64,000 bases of DNA from JACKII01 sp963807085 (lineage in GTDB: Bacteria; Pseudomonadota; Alphaproteobacteria; Bin95), in the NCBI GenBank assembly GCA_963807085.1, contig CAWEBB010000014.1, positions 62,001-126,000 of the forward strand. Direction: 5' to 3'. Of this stretch, positions 26,835 through 35,623 are shown in pieces (the first letter of the stretch is position 1; each line of letters opens with the position of its first letter). Both the position numbers and the translations under genes were made by a program. A model generated the notes under the pieces. That model was not told the origin of the DNA and did no database searches. It saw nothing but the letters and a program-made list of their open reading frames with translations.

Positions 26835-27563
26835 TCAGCACCAGCCGACTTGCTCTCCGACAGATAGTTTCAGAATTGCGGCCGCCGATCCTCGGTTGGC
26901 CGCGATTTCTGTGAGGGCCATGGAGTTCTGGTACCAGAACGCTTTGCCCGGCGCGGCGTCGGAGAATGTGGACCGCTGGTGGAACTGCTGACTGCCGGCC
27001 GAAAGGATTGCGCCCGGCTTGGGCCGGAGGCCGGTGATCAGATTGCCGTAGGCGTCCCGATAGATAATCTCGGCCAGCTCGTCCGGCCAGTCATGGCCGA
27101 TCGGCGGCGTCTTCAGGAGGGCAAGTCCCATCATGTCGCCGCGCGCGATCCGGGCGGCCGCAGGGGCGAACAGGTCCCGGCCATGGAAAGAGGCCGAAAG
27201 CGCCGGCGGCCGCCACGTGATTTCGTGCCAGACCGGTTCGTTTCCGGCCGCCTTGCCAAGGCGCCGGGCGGCGGGCACCACCAACCCGTTGTCCGGCCCG
27301 ATCAGCCAGCAATCACCCGCCTGCACGGCGAGCGGCTTGCGCGTGCTGCCGACGCCCGGGTCGACCACTGCGACCACGGTCGCGGCCGCAGGCCAGTGCC
27401 CGGCGAGGGCGGCAAGCAAATAGGCCGAGCGCCTGGGATCGAATGCCGGTGCGTCATGCATGAGGTCGACGACCGGCATCTGTGGTCGGGCCGCCTTCAA
27501 CACCACATGCATTTGCCCGACATAGGGGCCGTTCCAGCCAAAATCGGTGAACAACAGGATCAT
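26835..27563 (-). CDS. SAM hydroxide adenosyltransferase (DUF62 family)
   Basis: 242-residue protein of the SAM-hydrolase/halogenase-like family. ILLFTDFGWNGPYVGQMH, VVDLMHDAPAFDPRRSAYLL, VVDPGVGSTRKPLAV, LIGPDNGLVVPA and FHGRDLFAPAAA are all in place; these line the SAM site. Family members split SAM to adenosine and methionine using hydroxide. Its ATG overlaps the GNAT stop codon (ATGA), so the two are translationally coupled in an operon starting with pyrE. Confidence 0.92.
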   Translation of the reverse strand: MILLFTDFGWNGPYVGQMHVVLKAARPQMPVVDLMHDAPAFDPRRSAYLLAALAGHWPAAATVVAVVDPGVGSTRKPLAVQAGDCWLIGPDNGLVVPAARRLGKAAGNEPVWHEITWRPPALSASFHGRDLFAPAAARIARGDMMGLALLKTPPIGHDWPDELAEIIYRDAYGNLITGLRPKPGAILSAGSQQFHQRSTFSDAAPGKAFWYQNSMALTEIAANRGSAAAILKLSVGEQVGWC

Positions 27564-28183
27564 GGCTTGTCCTTGCTGCCGCCGTTCCTCGGTACGTCGA
27601 TAATCGGATGAAACGCGGCAGCGTTCCGGCGGACATTGCCGGAAAGCCGCGGGTCCGGTGCAATCTCCACCTCGCGCCGGAAGGCCGTGAACCCGTGGGC
27701 AAGGTAAAAGGGCAGGGCGCGGGGGTGGTCCAGCGTGCAGGTGTGCAGCCAAAGCCGAGTCGCCCGTTCCTCGTCAAAGGTGATGCGTTGTGCCTCTCCC
27801 ATCAGCGAGGCGCCGGCGCCCCGTCCGATGGCGCCGGGCAGCACGCCGAAAAAGGCGATCTCGCACTCCGGCGCCTGCCGCCAGTCCAGTTCCAGCAGGC
27901 CGACGTCCTGCTCGCCGTCACGCAAGGCGTAGACGGCCACGTTCGGGTGATGAATCACCTCGGCCAACTGATCGTCGCGCATCATCAGGCGGCTGAACCA
28001 GAGCCATTCCTCGCCAATATTGCGATGGAGGCGGCGGTACCAATCCAGCGGCGGCTCCGGCACCCTGCGGAGACTGAGGCCGGGAGCGGACTTTGGCGGC
28101 AGGGTGTTGGGCCTGGCGACCATCTCCAGATGGGTGACGATGGCGGCGATCGAGCCCGGCGGCACGGGGATGAAGGAGGACAT
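27560..28183 (-). CDS. GNAT family N-acetyltransferase
   Basis: 207-residue acetyltransferase. Residues about 100-175 hold the fold: VGLLELDWRQAPECEIAFFG, IGRGAGASLMGEAQ (acetyl-CoA loop) and TCTLDHPRALPFYLAHGF. AAGGAGG precedes its ATG, 9 bp after the upstream solute-binding-protein gene. Its end overlaps the next gene by 4 bp. Substrate unknown. Its place between a peptide-type binding protein and a SAM-splitting enzyme gives no obvious pathway. Confidence 0.86.
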   Translation of the reverse strand: MSSFIPVPPGSIAAIVTHLEMVARPNTLPPKSAPGLSLRRVPEPPLDWYRRLHRNIGEEWLWFSRLMMRDDQLAEVIHHPNVAVYALRDGEQDVGLLELDWRQAPECEIAFFGVLPGAIGRGAGASLMGEAQRITFDEERATRLWLHTCTLDHPRALPFYLAHGFTAFRREVEIAPDPRLSGNVRRNAAAFHPIIDVPRNGGSKDKP

Positions 28184-28192
28184 GCGTCGAGC

Positions 28193-29848
28193 CTACTCCG
28201 CCTGCCATTCTTCGACCCACAGCGTCGTCGGCGCCGTGTGGCCGGTCGGGCGGATGCCCTTCAGCCATTTCGGGATCACATAGGGGTCGGCTCGGAAATA
28301 GAGCGGCAGCGCCGGCAGGTTGTCTGCATAGATCTGCTGCAATTCCCGCCATTTCGCCGCGCGGGTTTCGCGGTTCAGGTCGACCTCGATCGCGTCGATC
28401 AAGGCGTCGACGGTCGGGTTGCTGTAGCCGGTATAGTTTTGGCCCGCCCAATTATTGGCCTCGGTCGGGATCATGCTGGAATGGAGGGTGCTGCGCGGCA
28501 CGCTTTCCGGGGCGGAAATCCAGGCGAACATGGCCAAGCCGTCAAAGCGGCGCTCGCGCACAGTCTGGCCGAAAAACACCCGGGCGGGCTGGTTCTGGAT
28601 GCGGATTTCGACGCCGATCTGCCGCCAGTAATGCTGCAAGACCTGCTGGACCTGCTCCCGCACCCGCGCGCCGGCGGTGGTGCCGAGCGTCAGTTGCAGC
28701 TTTTCGCCTTCGGCGTTGACGCGGATGCCGTCAGGGCCGGGCTTCCAGCCGGCCTCTTCCAGCAGGGCTTGCGCCTTGGCCGGGTCATAGGGGTAGGTGG
28801 TAACGTTGTCGGTGTGCACCCAATCCAGCGGGCTGACATTCGTATTGGCGACGGGCTGCTTGCCCTGGAACAGCCGGTCGCTGATCGCCTGCCGGTCTGC
28901 GCCGTAGAGCAGCGCCTTGCGCACGCGCCGGTCCGCCAAAATCGGGTTGTCCAGGTTCACGTCTATATGTTCGTAAATCAGGCCGGCCTTGTAGACGAAG
29001 TCGAAGGCGTCGCCCTGACGCTGTTCCAGCGACAGCGCTTGGTCGAGAGTCAGGCCCAACGCGCCCGCCACATAGTCGACCGAGCCGGAGCGCAGGTTGG
29101 CTTCGAGCGCGGCCGTGTTCTCGATCACCCGGATGACGATGCGCTCGAAATGGGGCTTCGGGCCATACCAGCTTTCATTGCCGACCAGTTCGACAAAGGC
29201 GCCGGGCGATACGTTGGCGATGCGGTAGGGGCCGAAATATAGGCCGGGATTGGTCGTGTCCGTGTCGTAGAGTGTGCGCCGCTTGTAGTTGCGCGGGTCT
29301 TGCTCGAATCGCGCCCGCTCCAGATGGGCGGGCAGGGGGGCGATGCCGAACGCGTTGTAATCATAGGTGACGCGGTCGGTGTGCAGGATCACGGTCTTGG
29401 GGTCCGGTGTCTCCACCTGCCAGATGCGCTGGTAGACATCCGCGCCGGTGACGCCGGATTCGGGGTGCTTGCCGACTTCCCAGGTAAAGCGGATATCATC
29501 TCCCGTAACCGGCGTGCCGTCGCCCCAGGTCGCGCCCTCGGCGATGCGGTAGGTGACGGCGATGCCGTCCTTGCCGCCCGGTGTTTTCTCCCGCACCGCG
29601 CCGCCGTTTTCCAAAGTAGGCAGCTCCTCGCAGAGCATGCAGGCCAGTTGCCAGTCGTGATCATAAACCGTCACGGGCCGCAGTACGGCGCCGAGGACGT
29701 AGGACTTCGCCAGCATGGCGTCGATGATTGGGTGAAAGGTCGACGGGAACTGGGTGACGCCAATGGTGAGCGTGCGCTTTTCCGCCTGCGCGGCCGGAGC
29801 GGAGAACAGCGCAACGGCGGCCAGAAGCCACAGAACGAGCCGCCGCAT
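28193..29848 (-). CDS. ABC transporter substrate-binding protein, peptide/nickel (SBP_bac_5) family
   Basis: 551 residues. A signal peptide (MRRLVLWLLAAVALFSAPAAQA, cleavage about residue 22) precedes the binding domain. TYRIAEGATWGDGTPVTGDD, the GPYRI stretch, FDFVYKAGLIYEHIDVNLDN and RVRKALLYGADRQ are typical of oligopeptide-type binding proteins (family 5). The ATG overlaps the pyrE stop by one base (TGATG). No permease or ATPase gene is adjacent, so it is an orphan binding protein or works with a transporter elsewhere. Confidence 0.9.
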   Translation of the reverse strand: MRRLVLWLLAAVALFSAPAAQAEKRTLTIGVTQFPSTFHPIIDAMLAKSYVLGAVLRPVTVYDHDWQLACMLCEELPTLENGGAVREKTPGGKDGIAVTYRIAEGATWGDGTPVTGDDIRFTWEVGKHPESGVTGADVYQRIWQVETPDPKTVILHTDRVTYDYNAFGIAPLPAHLERARFEQDPRNYKRRTLYDTDTTNPGLYFGPYRIANVSPGAFVELVGNESWYGPKPHFERIVIRVIENTAALEANLRSGSVDYVAGALGLTLDQALSLEQRQGDAFDFVYKAGLIYEHIDVNLDNPILADRRVRKALLYGADRQAISDRLFQGKQPVANTNVSPLDWVHTDNVTTYPYDPAKAQALLEEAGWKPGPDGIRVNAEGEKLQLTLGTTAGARVREQVQQVLQHYWRQIGVEIRIQNQPARVFFGQTVRERRFDGLAMFAWISAPESVPRSTLHSSMIPTEANNWAGQNYTGYSNPTVDALIDAIEVDLNRETRAAKWRELQQIYADNLPALPLYFRADPYVIPKWLKGIRPTGHTAPTTLWVEEWQAE

Positions 29849-30540
29849 CAGGGCGTCCAGCCTTCGGGGTTTTCCAGAAAACTGCGCACGACCTTGGCCT
29901 TGTGCGGCGGGAAATACCCGCTGGTCTCTGCCTCCGTGATGACGTCCCACCAGGTCGCGAGGCCGTGCAGCTTCACGCCCAATTCGCCGAGGGTGGAGGT
30001 GCTTGCCGGATAGATGCCGTAGTGGAAAAGCACCATGCAGTCGTTGATGACGCCGCCCGCCTCGCGGATGGCGCTGATGAAGTTGACCTTGCTGCCGCCG
30101 TCGGTTGCCAGATCCTCGACCAGCAACACCCGTGCGCCCTCGGGCATGATCCCTTCAATCTGGGCCATGCGGCCGAAACCCTTAGGCTGCTTGCGCACAT
30201 AGACCATGGGCAGACCCATGCGCTCGGCAATCCAGGCGGCGAAGGCGATGCCGGCCGTCTCGCCGCCTGCCACCACGTCGATGCTTTCATGCCCGATGTC
30301 GCGCTCGATCGTCTGCACCGCCAGGTCCATCAGCTTGCGCCGGGCGCGGGGAAAGCTGATCAACTGCCGGCAGTCGATATAGACCGGACTGCGGCGGCCG
30401 CTGGTGAAGGTGAACGCCTCGTCCTCGTAGCAATAGGCCGATTTGGTCTCGAGCAGGATATGCGCCATGGCGCGGGCGGCGACGGCGCGTTCGATCTCGT
30501 GGGCCTGGGCGACGGAAACGGGTTGGACGATGTCTGGCAT
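29848..30540 (-). CDS. pyrE: Orotate phosphoribosyltransferase
   Basis: 230-residue enzyme forming OMP from orotate and PRPP in pyrimidine synthesis. The PRPP-binding motif VLLVEDLATDGGSK is at about residues 138-151; FTFTSGRRSPVYIDCRQLIS and VAGGETAGIAFAAWIA are typical. First gene of a four-gene operon with a solute-binding protein, a GNAT and a SAM hydroxide adenosyltransferase. It is divergent from the TauE-type permease across a 75-bp gap. Confidence 0.95.
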   Translation of the reverse strand: MPDIVQPVSVAQAHEIERAVAARAMAHILLETKSAYCYEDEAFTFTSGRRSPVYIDCRQLISFPRARRKLMDLAVQTIERDIGHESIDVVAGGETAGIAFAAWIAERMGLPMVYVRKQPKGFGRMAQIEGIMPEGARVLLVEDLATDGGSKVNFISAIREAGGVINDCMVLFHYGIYPASTSTLGELGVKLHGLATWWDVITEAETSGYFPPHKAKVVRSFLENPEGWTP

Positions 30541-30615
30541 GGCGAAAGCGCTTCTCTGTCGGGAATGGTGTGATTATGCTGGCCGACCGCACGCCAAGGG
30601 CCCGCTGCCGCCTCG

Positions 30616-31398
30616 ATGCTTTCCAGTCTTACCCAGATTTTTGGCGACTTGCATCCGACGACTATTCTGTACCTGGCCCTTGGCGCTTATTTGTCCGCTG
30701 TTTTCCACAGCGTCGCCGTTTTCGGCGGTGGTTTGGTTCTGTCGATCATGCTGGCGCCGGTTATCGGCATCAAGGCGGTGGTGCCGGTGATCGCGGTGTC
30801 TTTGCTGGTCAGCCATGCGAGCCGGGTCTGGGCTTTCCGGCACGGTTTTACCTGGCCGGTGTACCGTGATCTGATGATAACAGCGTTCCCGAGCCTGATC
30901 ATCGGTGCAACCATCTACGCGTATCTGCCGACCAGCGCGATCGCTCTGCTGATGGGCTGTTTTCTGATTTGGACGGTGCCCATGCGCCGTTTGCTGGTCC
31001 GTCACAATGTCAGCGTGGGCAGGCGCTCCATCATGGCGGTCGGCCTTCCCTTCGGCATCCTGGGAGGATCAACGGTTGGCGCAGGCCTGATCCTGGCGCC
31101 CTTCATGCTGGCGGTGGGGTTGGCGGGGGAGGCGCTGATGGGCACGATGGCGGCCGTCGCGCTCACCGTGAACACCACCAAGGCCGTCGTCTTCGGCGGC
31201 TTCTCCGTCCTGGACCCGGCGCTGGCCATGGCGGGATTTCTGGTGGGACTGTGCACGGTGCCGGGCAATCTGACCGGCCGCTGGATCGTCCGCCGCACCG
31301 CCATCCGCCTGCACATCGCGATCGTGGAGGCGGTCATTCTGGCTGGCGGCTGCTATTTCATCTATGCAGCCGGAGATGGCTGGGGCTGGTGGGCGTAG
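30616..31398 (+). CDS. Sulfite exporter TauE/SafE family membrane protein
   Basis: 260-residue permease with about eight hydrophobic segments. The glycine-rich repeats typical of TauE/SafE proteins are visible (VAVFGGGLVLSIMLAPVIG near the start and LPFGILGGSTVGAGLILAPF in the second half). Members export sulfite, sulfoacetate or other anions; the substrate here cannot be set. Starts at ATG 30616. It stands alone, downstream of a divergent promoter shared with pyrE. A link with the sulfur genes near 9 kb is possible but unsupported. Confidence 0.87.
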   Translation: MLSSLTQIFGDLHPTTILYLALGAYLSAVFHSVAVFGGGLVLSIMLAPVIGIKAVVPVIAVSLLVSHASRVWAFRHGFTWPVYRDLMITAFPSLIIGATIYAYLPTSAIALLMGCFLIWTVPMRRLLVRHNVSVGRRSIMAVGLPFGILGGSTVGAGLILAPFMLAVGLAGEALMGTMAAVALTVNTTKAVVFGGFSVLDPALAMAGFLVGLCTVPGNLTGRWIVRRTAIRLHIAIVEAVILAGGCYFIYAAGDGWGWWA

Positions 31399-31506
31399 CG
31401 TGATTTGCCGACTGCGGCGCTGATTTGGTCTCTGCCTTCACTTCCCCGCACGGCCACAGGCTGGCATGATCACCTTGTTGCCCCGATGATCAGGTAAGGA
31501 CTTTTC

Positions 31507-32592
31507 ATGAAAGCCGCCGTTCTCCGCGAAGCTCACCAGCCGCTCAGCATCGAAGACGTAGCCATCGACGATCCCGGCCCGCGCGAGGTGCTGGTCAAGA
31601 CCCACGCCTGCGGTGTCTGCCACTCCGACCTGCACTTTGTCGAAGGCCTTTATCCCACCAAGATGCCCATCGTCATGGGGCACGAAGCGGCGGGAGTCGT
31701 CGAGAAAGTCGGCAGTCTGGTCAACTACGTGCAGCCGGGCGACCGGGTCATCACCTGCCTTTCGGCCTTTTGCGGCACCTGCGAGTTCTGCATTACCGGC
31801 CACCTTTCGCTCTGCACGGGCGTCGGTCTGGAACGGGGGCCCGGCGAACAGCCGAGGCTCGGCACGGCGGACGCGCCGATGCACCAGTTCGCCAATCTCT
31901 CCGCCTTTGCTGAAAAAATGCTGATCCACGAAAACGCGCTGGTGAAGATCGATAAGGAGATGCCGCTCGACCGGGCGGCGCTGATCGGCTGCGGCGTCAC
32001 TACCGGCGTCGGCGCGGTCCAAAATACCGCGCGCATTCACGCAGGCGAAACGGTTGCGGTGATCGGTTGCGGCGGCGTCGGGCTCTCGGCGATCAACGGC
32101 GCCTATATCGCGGGCGCAAGCAAGATCATCGCGGTCGACCTTTCGGCCAAGAAACTGAACATCGCCAAGGAATTCGGTGCGACCGACGTCGTCAACCCGA
32201 ATGACGGGGATGTGGCCAAACAGGTGCGCGCGCTGACGGACGGTCAGGGCGTGCATCATGCCTTTGAGGCCATCGGCCTGAAACAGACCGCGGAAGATGC
32301 CTTTCGTATGGTTAAGCCGGGCGGAACCGCCACCATTATCGGCATGATTCCGGTCGGCCAGAAGGTGGAGCTGCACGGGCCTGAGTTCCTGCGCGAGAAG
32401 AAAATGCAGGGCTCCAACATGGGCTCCAACCGCTTCCGCATCGACATGCCGCGCTACGTGGAGTTCTACAAGCAGGGCCGGCTGAAACTGGATGAGATGA
32501 TTAGCCAGCGTATCAAGCTGGAAGACGTGAACGACGCCTTTGAGGAGATGAAGCGTGGCGACATCGCCCGCAGCGTCATCATGTTCGATTGA
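31507..32592 (+). CDS. Zinc-dependent alcohol dehydrogenase (MDR superfamily)
   Basis: 361-residue medium-chain dehydrogenase. Catalytic zinc ligands lie in HACGVCHSDLH and GHEAAGVVE; the four structural-zinc Cys are in CGTCEFCITGHLSLC; the NAD-binding fold begins AVIGCGGVGLSAINGA, with an acidic residue (VDLS) favouring NAD. Looks closest to broad alcohol dehydrogenases related to the class III (formaldehyde) branch. Single gene, preceded by a 108-bp leader and followed by 0.67 kb of gene-free DNA. Substrate unknown. Confidence 0.92.
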   Translation: MKAAVLREAHQPLSIEDVAIDDPGPREVLVKTHACGVCHSDLHFVEGLYPTKMPIVMGHEAAGVVEKVGSLVNYVQPGDRVITCLSAFCGTCEFCITGHLSLCTGVGLERGPGEQPRLGTADAPMHQFANLSAFAEKMLIHENALVKIDKEMPLDRAALIGCGVTTGVGAVQNTARIHAGETVAVIGCGGVGLSAINGAYIAGASKIIAVDLSAKKLNIAKEFGATDVVNPNDGDVAKQVRALTDGQGVHHAFEAIGLKQTAEDAFRMVKPGGTATIIGMIPVGQKVELHGPEFLREKKMQGSNMGSNRFRIDMPRYVEFYKQGRLKLDEMISQRIKLEDVNDAFEEMKRGDIARSVIMFD

Positions 32593-33180
32593 GCGGCGGC
32601 GCTATGCCCGGGCGGAAGGCTGGCGCACAGAACCATGGCCGCGGAACTATGGAATATGCCTGTTGGCGGAACTGAAGAAATTTTGGATGATGGCCGTTGA
32701 CATCGGCGATGAAAGGTCCAAAGTTAGTGGTACAGAGCAAGCGAAAGAAATGACCTTCTAAACTGAGGTTTCCAAAACTTCGCTAAGTCTGGGGCACGGG
32801 CAATTGGGTCCGCGTCGACGAAACCAGGAGGGTGTATAACAGCATGACTCCGCCGGCTAGTTTCGAATAGCGCTGGGAATAGCGCTAATGCCGTAGCAAT
32901 AACTTGATCTGTAGTTGCAGAGGAGGTTAGTGCACGCGGACAAGTCGAATGGTTTCCGCTAACAGGAGGGTGCGACATAGCATGACCCTTCCGGATTATC
33001 AAAAGGGTGCCTGACCGAAAGGTTAAGGCAAGGAATGGTTGGGGTCTTCGACGAAAGATCGGCGACCCGGACCGTTCCGCAAACAATCAAATCAAGTTTA
33101 AGCACTGGCAGAAGGCACTATAGCCGAGGAAGCCTAGATGTACCCGCCTTCTAAGGTGGATTAGGCAAATGGCCTAACAA
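32593..33180. other. AT-richer gene-free stretch, possible structured RNA on the plus strand
   Basis: Base composition falls visibly below the surroundings (27 G+C of 60 at 32701-32760; 30 of 60 at 32881-32940). No open frame resembles a known protein. The 3' part could fold into a chain of small hairpins: GCCTGACCGAAAGGTTAAGGC at 33009-33029 (GAAA loop), CGGA/TCCG at 33068-33079, CCGCC/GGTGG at 33144-33159, and TTAGGC/GCCTAA at 33161-33177. It runs straight into a strong plus-strand terminator. A 38-codon frame starting with GTG (33007-33123) is rich in Lys and Arg. An untranslated RNA is the better reading, but it matches no RNA family I recognise. Confidence 0.35.
32824..32988 (+). repeat. 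Imperfect direct repeat pair, each with Shine-Dalgarno and ATG
   Basis: CAGGAGGGTG-N8-CATGAC occurs at about 32825-32848 and 32963-32986. Both copies place AGGAGG 12 bp before an ATG that opens a tiny frame (MTPPASFE and MTLPDYQKGA). The repeats are 138 bp apart in the AT-richer stretch. Confidence 0.6.
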
Positions 33181-33212
33181 AGCCCCGCAGAGCAGATGCT
33201 CGCGGGGCTTTT
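33181..33212 (+). terminator. Strong rho-independent terminator
   Basis: AGCCCCGC (33181-33188) pairs with GCGGGGCT (33202-33209), continued inward by GAGCA/TGCTC, and is followed by TTTT on the plus strand. The nearest plus-strand gene ends almost 600 bp upstream, so it may serve a separate transcript. Confidence 0.85.
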
Positions 33213-33263
33213 ACTGTTGCATGGTTCTATTTGCGGTTGCGCAGCGAGTTTGCGTCGATTTGC

Positions 33264-34607
33264 CTACCCGCTGTCCTGTCTCACCCTAGCGGCCGCTGAT
33301 CGGGCAACGTCCGCCGACTCGCCCGTATAGGTAGCAGGGTCAAGCATGTCGTTGATGCGCGCCGCGGACAGATGCTTGGTCACCCGCTCGTCGGCCGCAA
33401 GCAAGGTCGCAAAGTCGCCGCGACCCTGGCCGGCCTCCTGGGCGGCATCATAGACTACATCGTGCGCCTCCTGCCGCCCGATGGTGGCACCCAGGCTCAA
33501 CATCAGAGCTTCGGCCATGATCAAACCCTGGCCAATATCCAGGTTGGCCCGCATCCGCTCCGGGTTCAGTTGCAGGCCGCGCATCACCTCGCGCAAGCGG
33601 ACCAGCACGTCGCCGGTAGCGATACAGGCGCGCTGCGTGGCGTTCCGCATCATGAGCGAGGTGGTCCGGTCGGCCTCGTGTTCGGTCAGGACCGCCTCCA
33701 TGGCCAACGGCACCTGCGCCCGGATCTCGGCACCGCCCGCAATGATGTCCTGAGCCAAATGCGGGTTCCGCTTCTGCGGCATGGTGGAGGAGCCAACGGT
33801 ACCCGGCGGCACCGGCTCCTCGGCCTCGCCATACTCCGTGCGCATCAGATGATAGATCTCGCGCCCGATCATGCCAGCCGAGCCGCCGAACAGACCCAGG
33901 ATCGCCACATATTCCGCCTGATGGTCCACCAGGGAGCGGGCGGGCACTTCCATCGGCGTAAGGCCCAGAATTTCGGCATATTTGGCCTGGAGCTTCAGCC
34001 CCTGCCCACCGAAGCTGGCGAGTGATCCGGCGCCGCCGCCCAGCATGCCGATGAAGACCCGCTTTTCGGCCTCGTGCAGGCGCTCCTTGAAGCGCAGCAG
34101 CGCGTCGATCCAAGCCGCCACCTTCAGCCCCATGGTAATGGGCACCGCGTGCTGGCCATGGGTGCGGCCGGCCATGGGCATGTCGGCGGACCGCTCCGCC
34201 AGGTCCGCCATGGCGGCGAGTGTTTCGTCAGTCAGCTTCAGGAAAATGCGATGGGCCTTGCGCAGTTGCAGGGTATCGCCGGTGCGAACGATATTTTCCG
34301 TTGTCGCCCCCCAATGTACATAGCCACCATGGGGCTCGCCGCACAGGCGGGAAAGCTCCCAGACCAGCGGCACGATGGTGTGGCCGGTGCGCCGAAAGCC
34401 CTCGTCCACCCGCGCCCGGTCGAACAGCTCCAGCTTCGCGTGGGTCGCGATCACCGGCGCGGCTTCCTTGGGAATCATGCCGATCTCGGCCTGCGCCTTG
34501 GCGAGCGCGGCCTCCACATCCATCCAGGCCTGCCAGCGGGCGTCGGTCGCGAACAGTTCGGCAATGCCGGAAGGCGGCAGGCGGGTGCCGGTGGGGGAGT
34601 GGGCCAT
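33264..34607 (-). CDS. Fumarase/aspartase superfamily lyase (adenylosuccinate lyase/carboxymuconate cycloisomerase type)
   Basis: 447-residue homotetrameric-type lyase. The family signature GSSTMPQKRNPHLAQD is at about residues 268-283; HWGATTENIVRTGD and GRTHGQHAVPITMG are the other conserved active-site regions. It cleaves C-N or C-C bonds with release of fumarate, or performs a related cycloisomerisation; the true substrate cannot be told. It is unlikely to be the housekeeping PurB, because MAHSPTGTRLPPSGIAELFAT resembles the carboxymuconate cycloisomerase branch. It follows the ELM1-like gene by 38 bp. Confidence 0.86.
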   Translation of the reverse strand: MAHSPTGTRLPPSGIAELFATDARWQAWMDVEAALAKAQAEIGMIPKEAAPVIATHAKLELFDRARVDEGFRRTGHTIVPLVWELSRLCGEPHGGYVHWGATTENIVRTGDTLQLRKAHRIFLKLTDETLAAMADLAERSADMPMAGRTHGQHAVPITMGLKVAAWIDALLRFKERLHEAEKRVFIGMLGGGAGSLASFGGQGLKLQAKYAEILGLTPMEVPARSLVDHQAEYVAILGLFGGSAGMIGREIYHLMRTEYGEAEEPVPPGTVGSSTMPQKRNPHLAQDIIAGGAEIRAQVPLAMEAVLTEHEADRTTSLMMRNATQRACIATGDVLVRLREVMRGLQLNPERMRANLDIGQGLIMAEALMLSLGATIGRQEAHDVVYDAAQEAGQGRGDFATLLAADERVTKHLSAARINDMLDPATYTGESADVARSAAARVRQDSG

Positions 34608-34645
34608 GGCGTTCGATCCCTTTTTCGATCTGTTTCATCCGGATC

Positions 34646-35623
34646 CTAATCATGCTGCGAGCGGGCCGCCAGCATCTGTCGCACGCGCGCCGCGACTTCC
34701 GCCGTGTCGTTGGGGGGCATGTAGCTCCACACCGGCAGCGGCGGACTCTCAAAGCGGCGAGCATAGCCTTCCTGATACAGGCCATTCAGAAACCCGCGGA
34801 AGCGTTTGTTACCACCCGGTAATTCGACGATGTGAACCGGCTTGCCGGTCGAACACGCCTCCGACACCATCGAGGCGCTGTCGCAAGTCGCGACGATGTG
34901 GTCGGCGAGCGCGAGCAAGCCGAAATAGGGGTTCGGTCCGTCCGCCTCACCGGTCCAGAAACAGGCATTCGGCAGCGCTTTTCGCAGCAAGGCGGTATTC
35001 GCGGCGCCTGTCCGCCGGGACGTGGTGACGAGCAGGGAGGCGCCGCTCGCGCTGAGCGCCTGCAGGGCCGCCGCCAGCATGCGCGCATCCTGCTCTTCGA
35101 AATCGAAGGCGCCGCTCTTGCCGCCGATCAGGACGGCAATCCATGGCCTGGGCCTTCCTTCAAACCGAGGCCACCATTCGGCTGCCGCCCGCCGCAACTT
35201 TGCCTGCGTGATCCCATGAATGGCGGCATTGGTCGGCATCACATTCGCGCCCGTGAGGGCGTCGTGCCGGGGCGGCACCACCAGATCGAAGCAGCGGGGC
35301 GGGATGCACGGATCCTGCACGTGCACAGCCATCGCCCCTGCCCGCCGCAGTGCCAGTGCGGCGGGCACGCTGCGCCGGCCGCAGGAAATCACCAGATCGG
35401 GTACGGGGCCGGCAAAATCGGCGGGATTGGCAACCACAGCCGCAATCCGCTTCGGCGCCAAATGGCCGGGAAACCAGCGCCAGGGGGCCTTCGCGTGCAC
35501 CGTCTTCTGGGCGATCTCGCCCCCCACGGCCTCTGCCAGGCCCAGCGCTTGGTTCTGCATGCCGGCCTCGCCCGTGGTCAGCGTCCAGATGCGCTTGCGC
35601 CGCTCGCCAGGGCTACAGGACAC
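34646..35623 (-). CDS. ELM1/GtrOC1-like protein (DUF1022)
   Basis: 325-residue cytosolic protein of the ELM1 family (named after plant mitochondrial fission ELM1; GT-B glycosyltransferase-like fold). WTLTTGEAGMQNQALGLAEA at the start, HVQDPCIPPRCFDLVVPPRHD, LIGGKSGAFDFEEQDA and the nucleotide-sugar-type region CDSASMVSEACSTGKPVHIVELPG are characteristic. The start is a GTG at 35623, overlapping the stop of the CoA-transferase by 11 bases. Bacterial role unknown; some link to envelope glycans has been proposed for the family. Confidence 0.85.
   Translation of the reverse strand: MSCSPGERRKRIWTLTTGEAGMQNQALGLAEAVGGEIAQKTVHAKAPWRWFPGHLAPKRIAAVVANPADFAGPVPDLVISCGRRSVPAALALRRAGAMAVHVQDPCIPPRCFDLVVPPRHDALTGANVMPTNAAIHGITQAKLRRAAAEWWPRFEGRPRPWIAVLIGGKSGAFDFEEQDARMLAAALQALSASGASLLVTTSRRTGAANTALLRKALPNACFWTGEADGPNPYFGLLALADHIVATCDSASMVSEACSTGKPVHIVELPGGNKRFRGFLNGLYQEGYARRFESPPLPVWSYMPPNDTAEVAARVRQMLAARSQHD

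Noticed and set aside
32724..33086. 120-codon minus-strand frame in the gene-free stretch
   Set aside because: No known family, no start signal, and it contains both copies of the short direct repeat (as KGHAMSHPP and RSHAVIHPP), which suggests repeat DNA rather than a protein gene.
33040..33123. Possible tmRNA coding piece (TTCGACG and GCAAAC resemble tmRNA motifs)
   Set aside because: The frame after GCAAAC does not end in the usual ALAA/VAA-type tag, and no acceptor stem or T-loop with the expected pairing was found.
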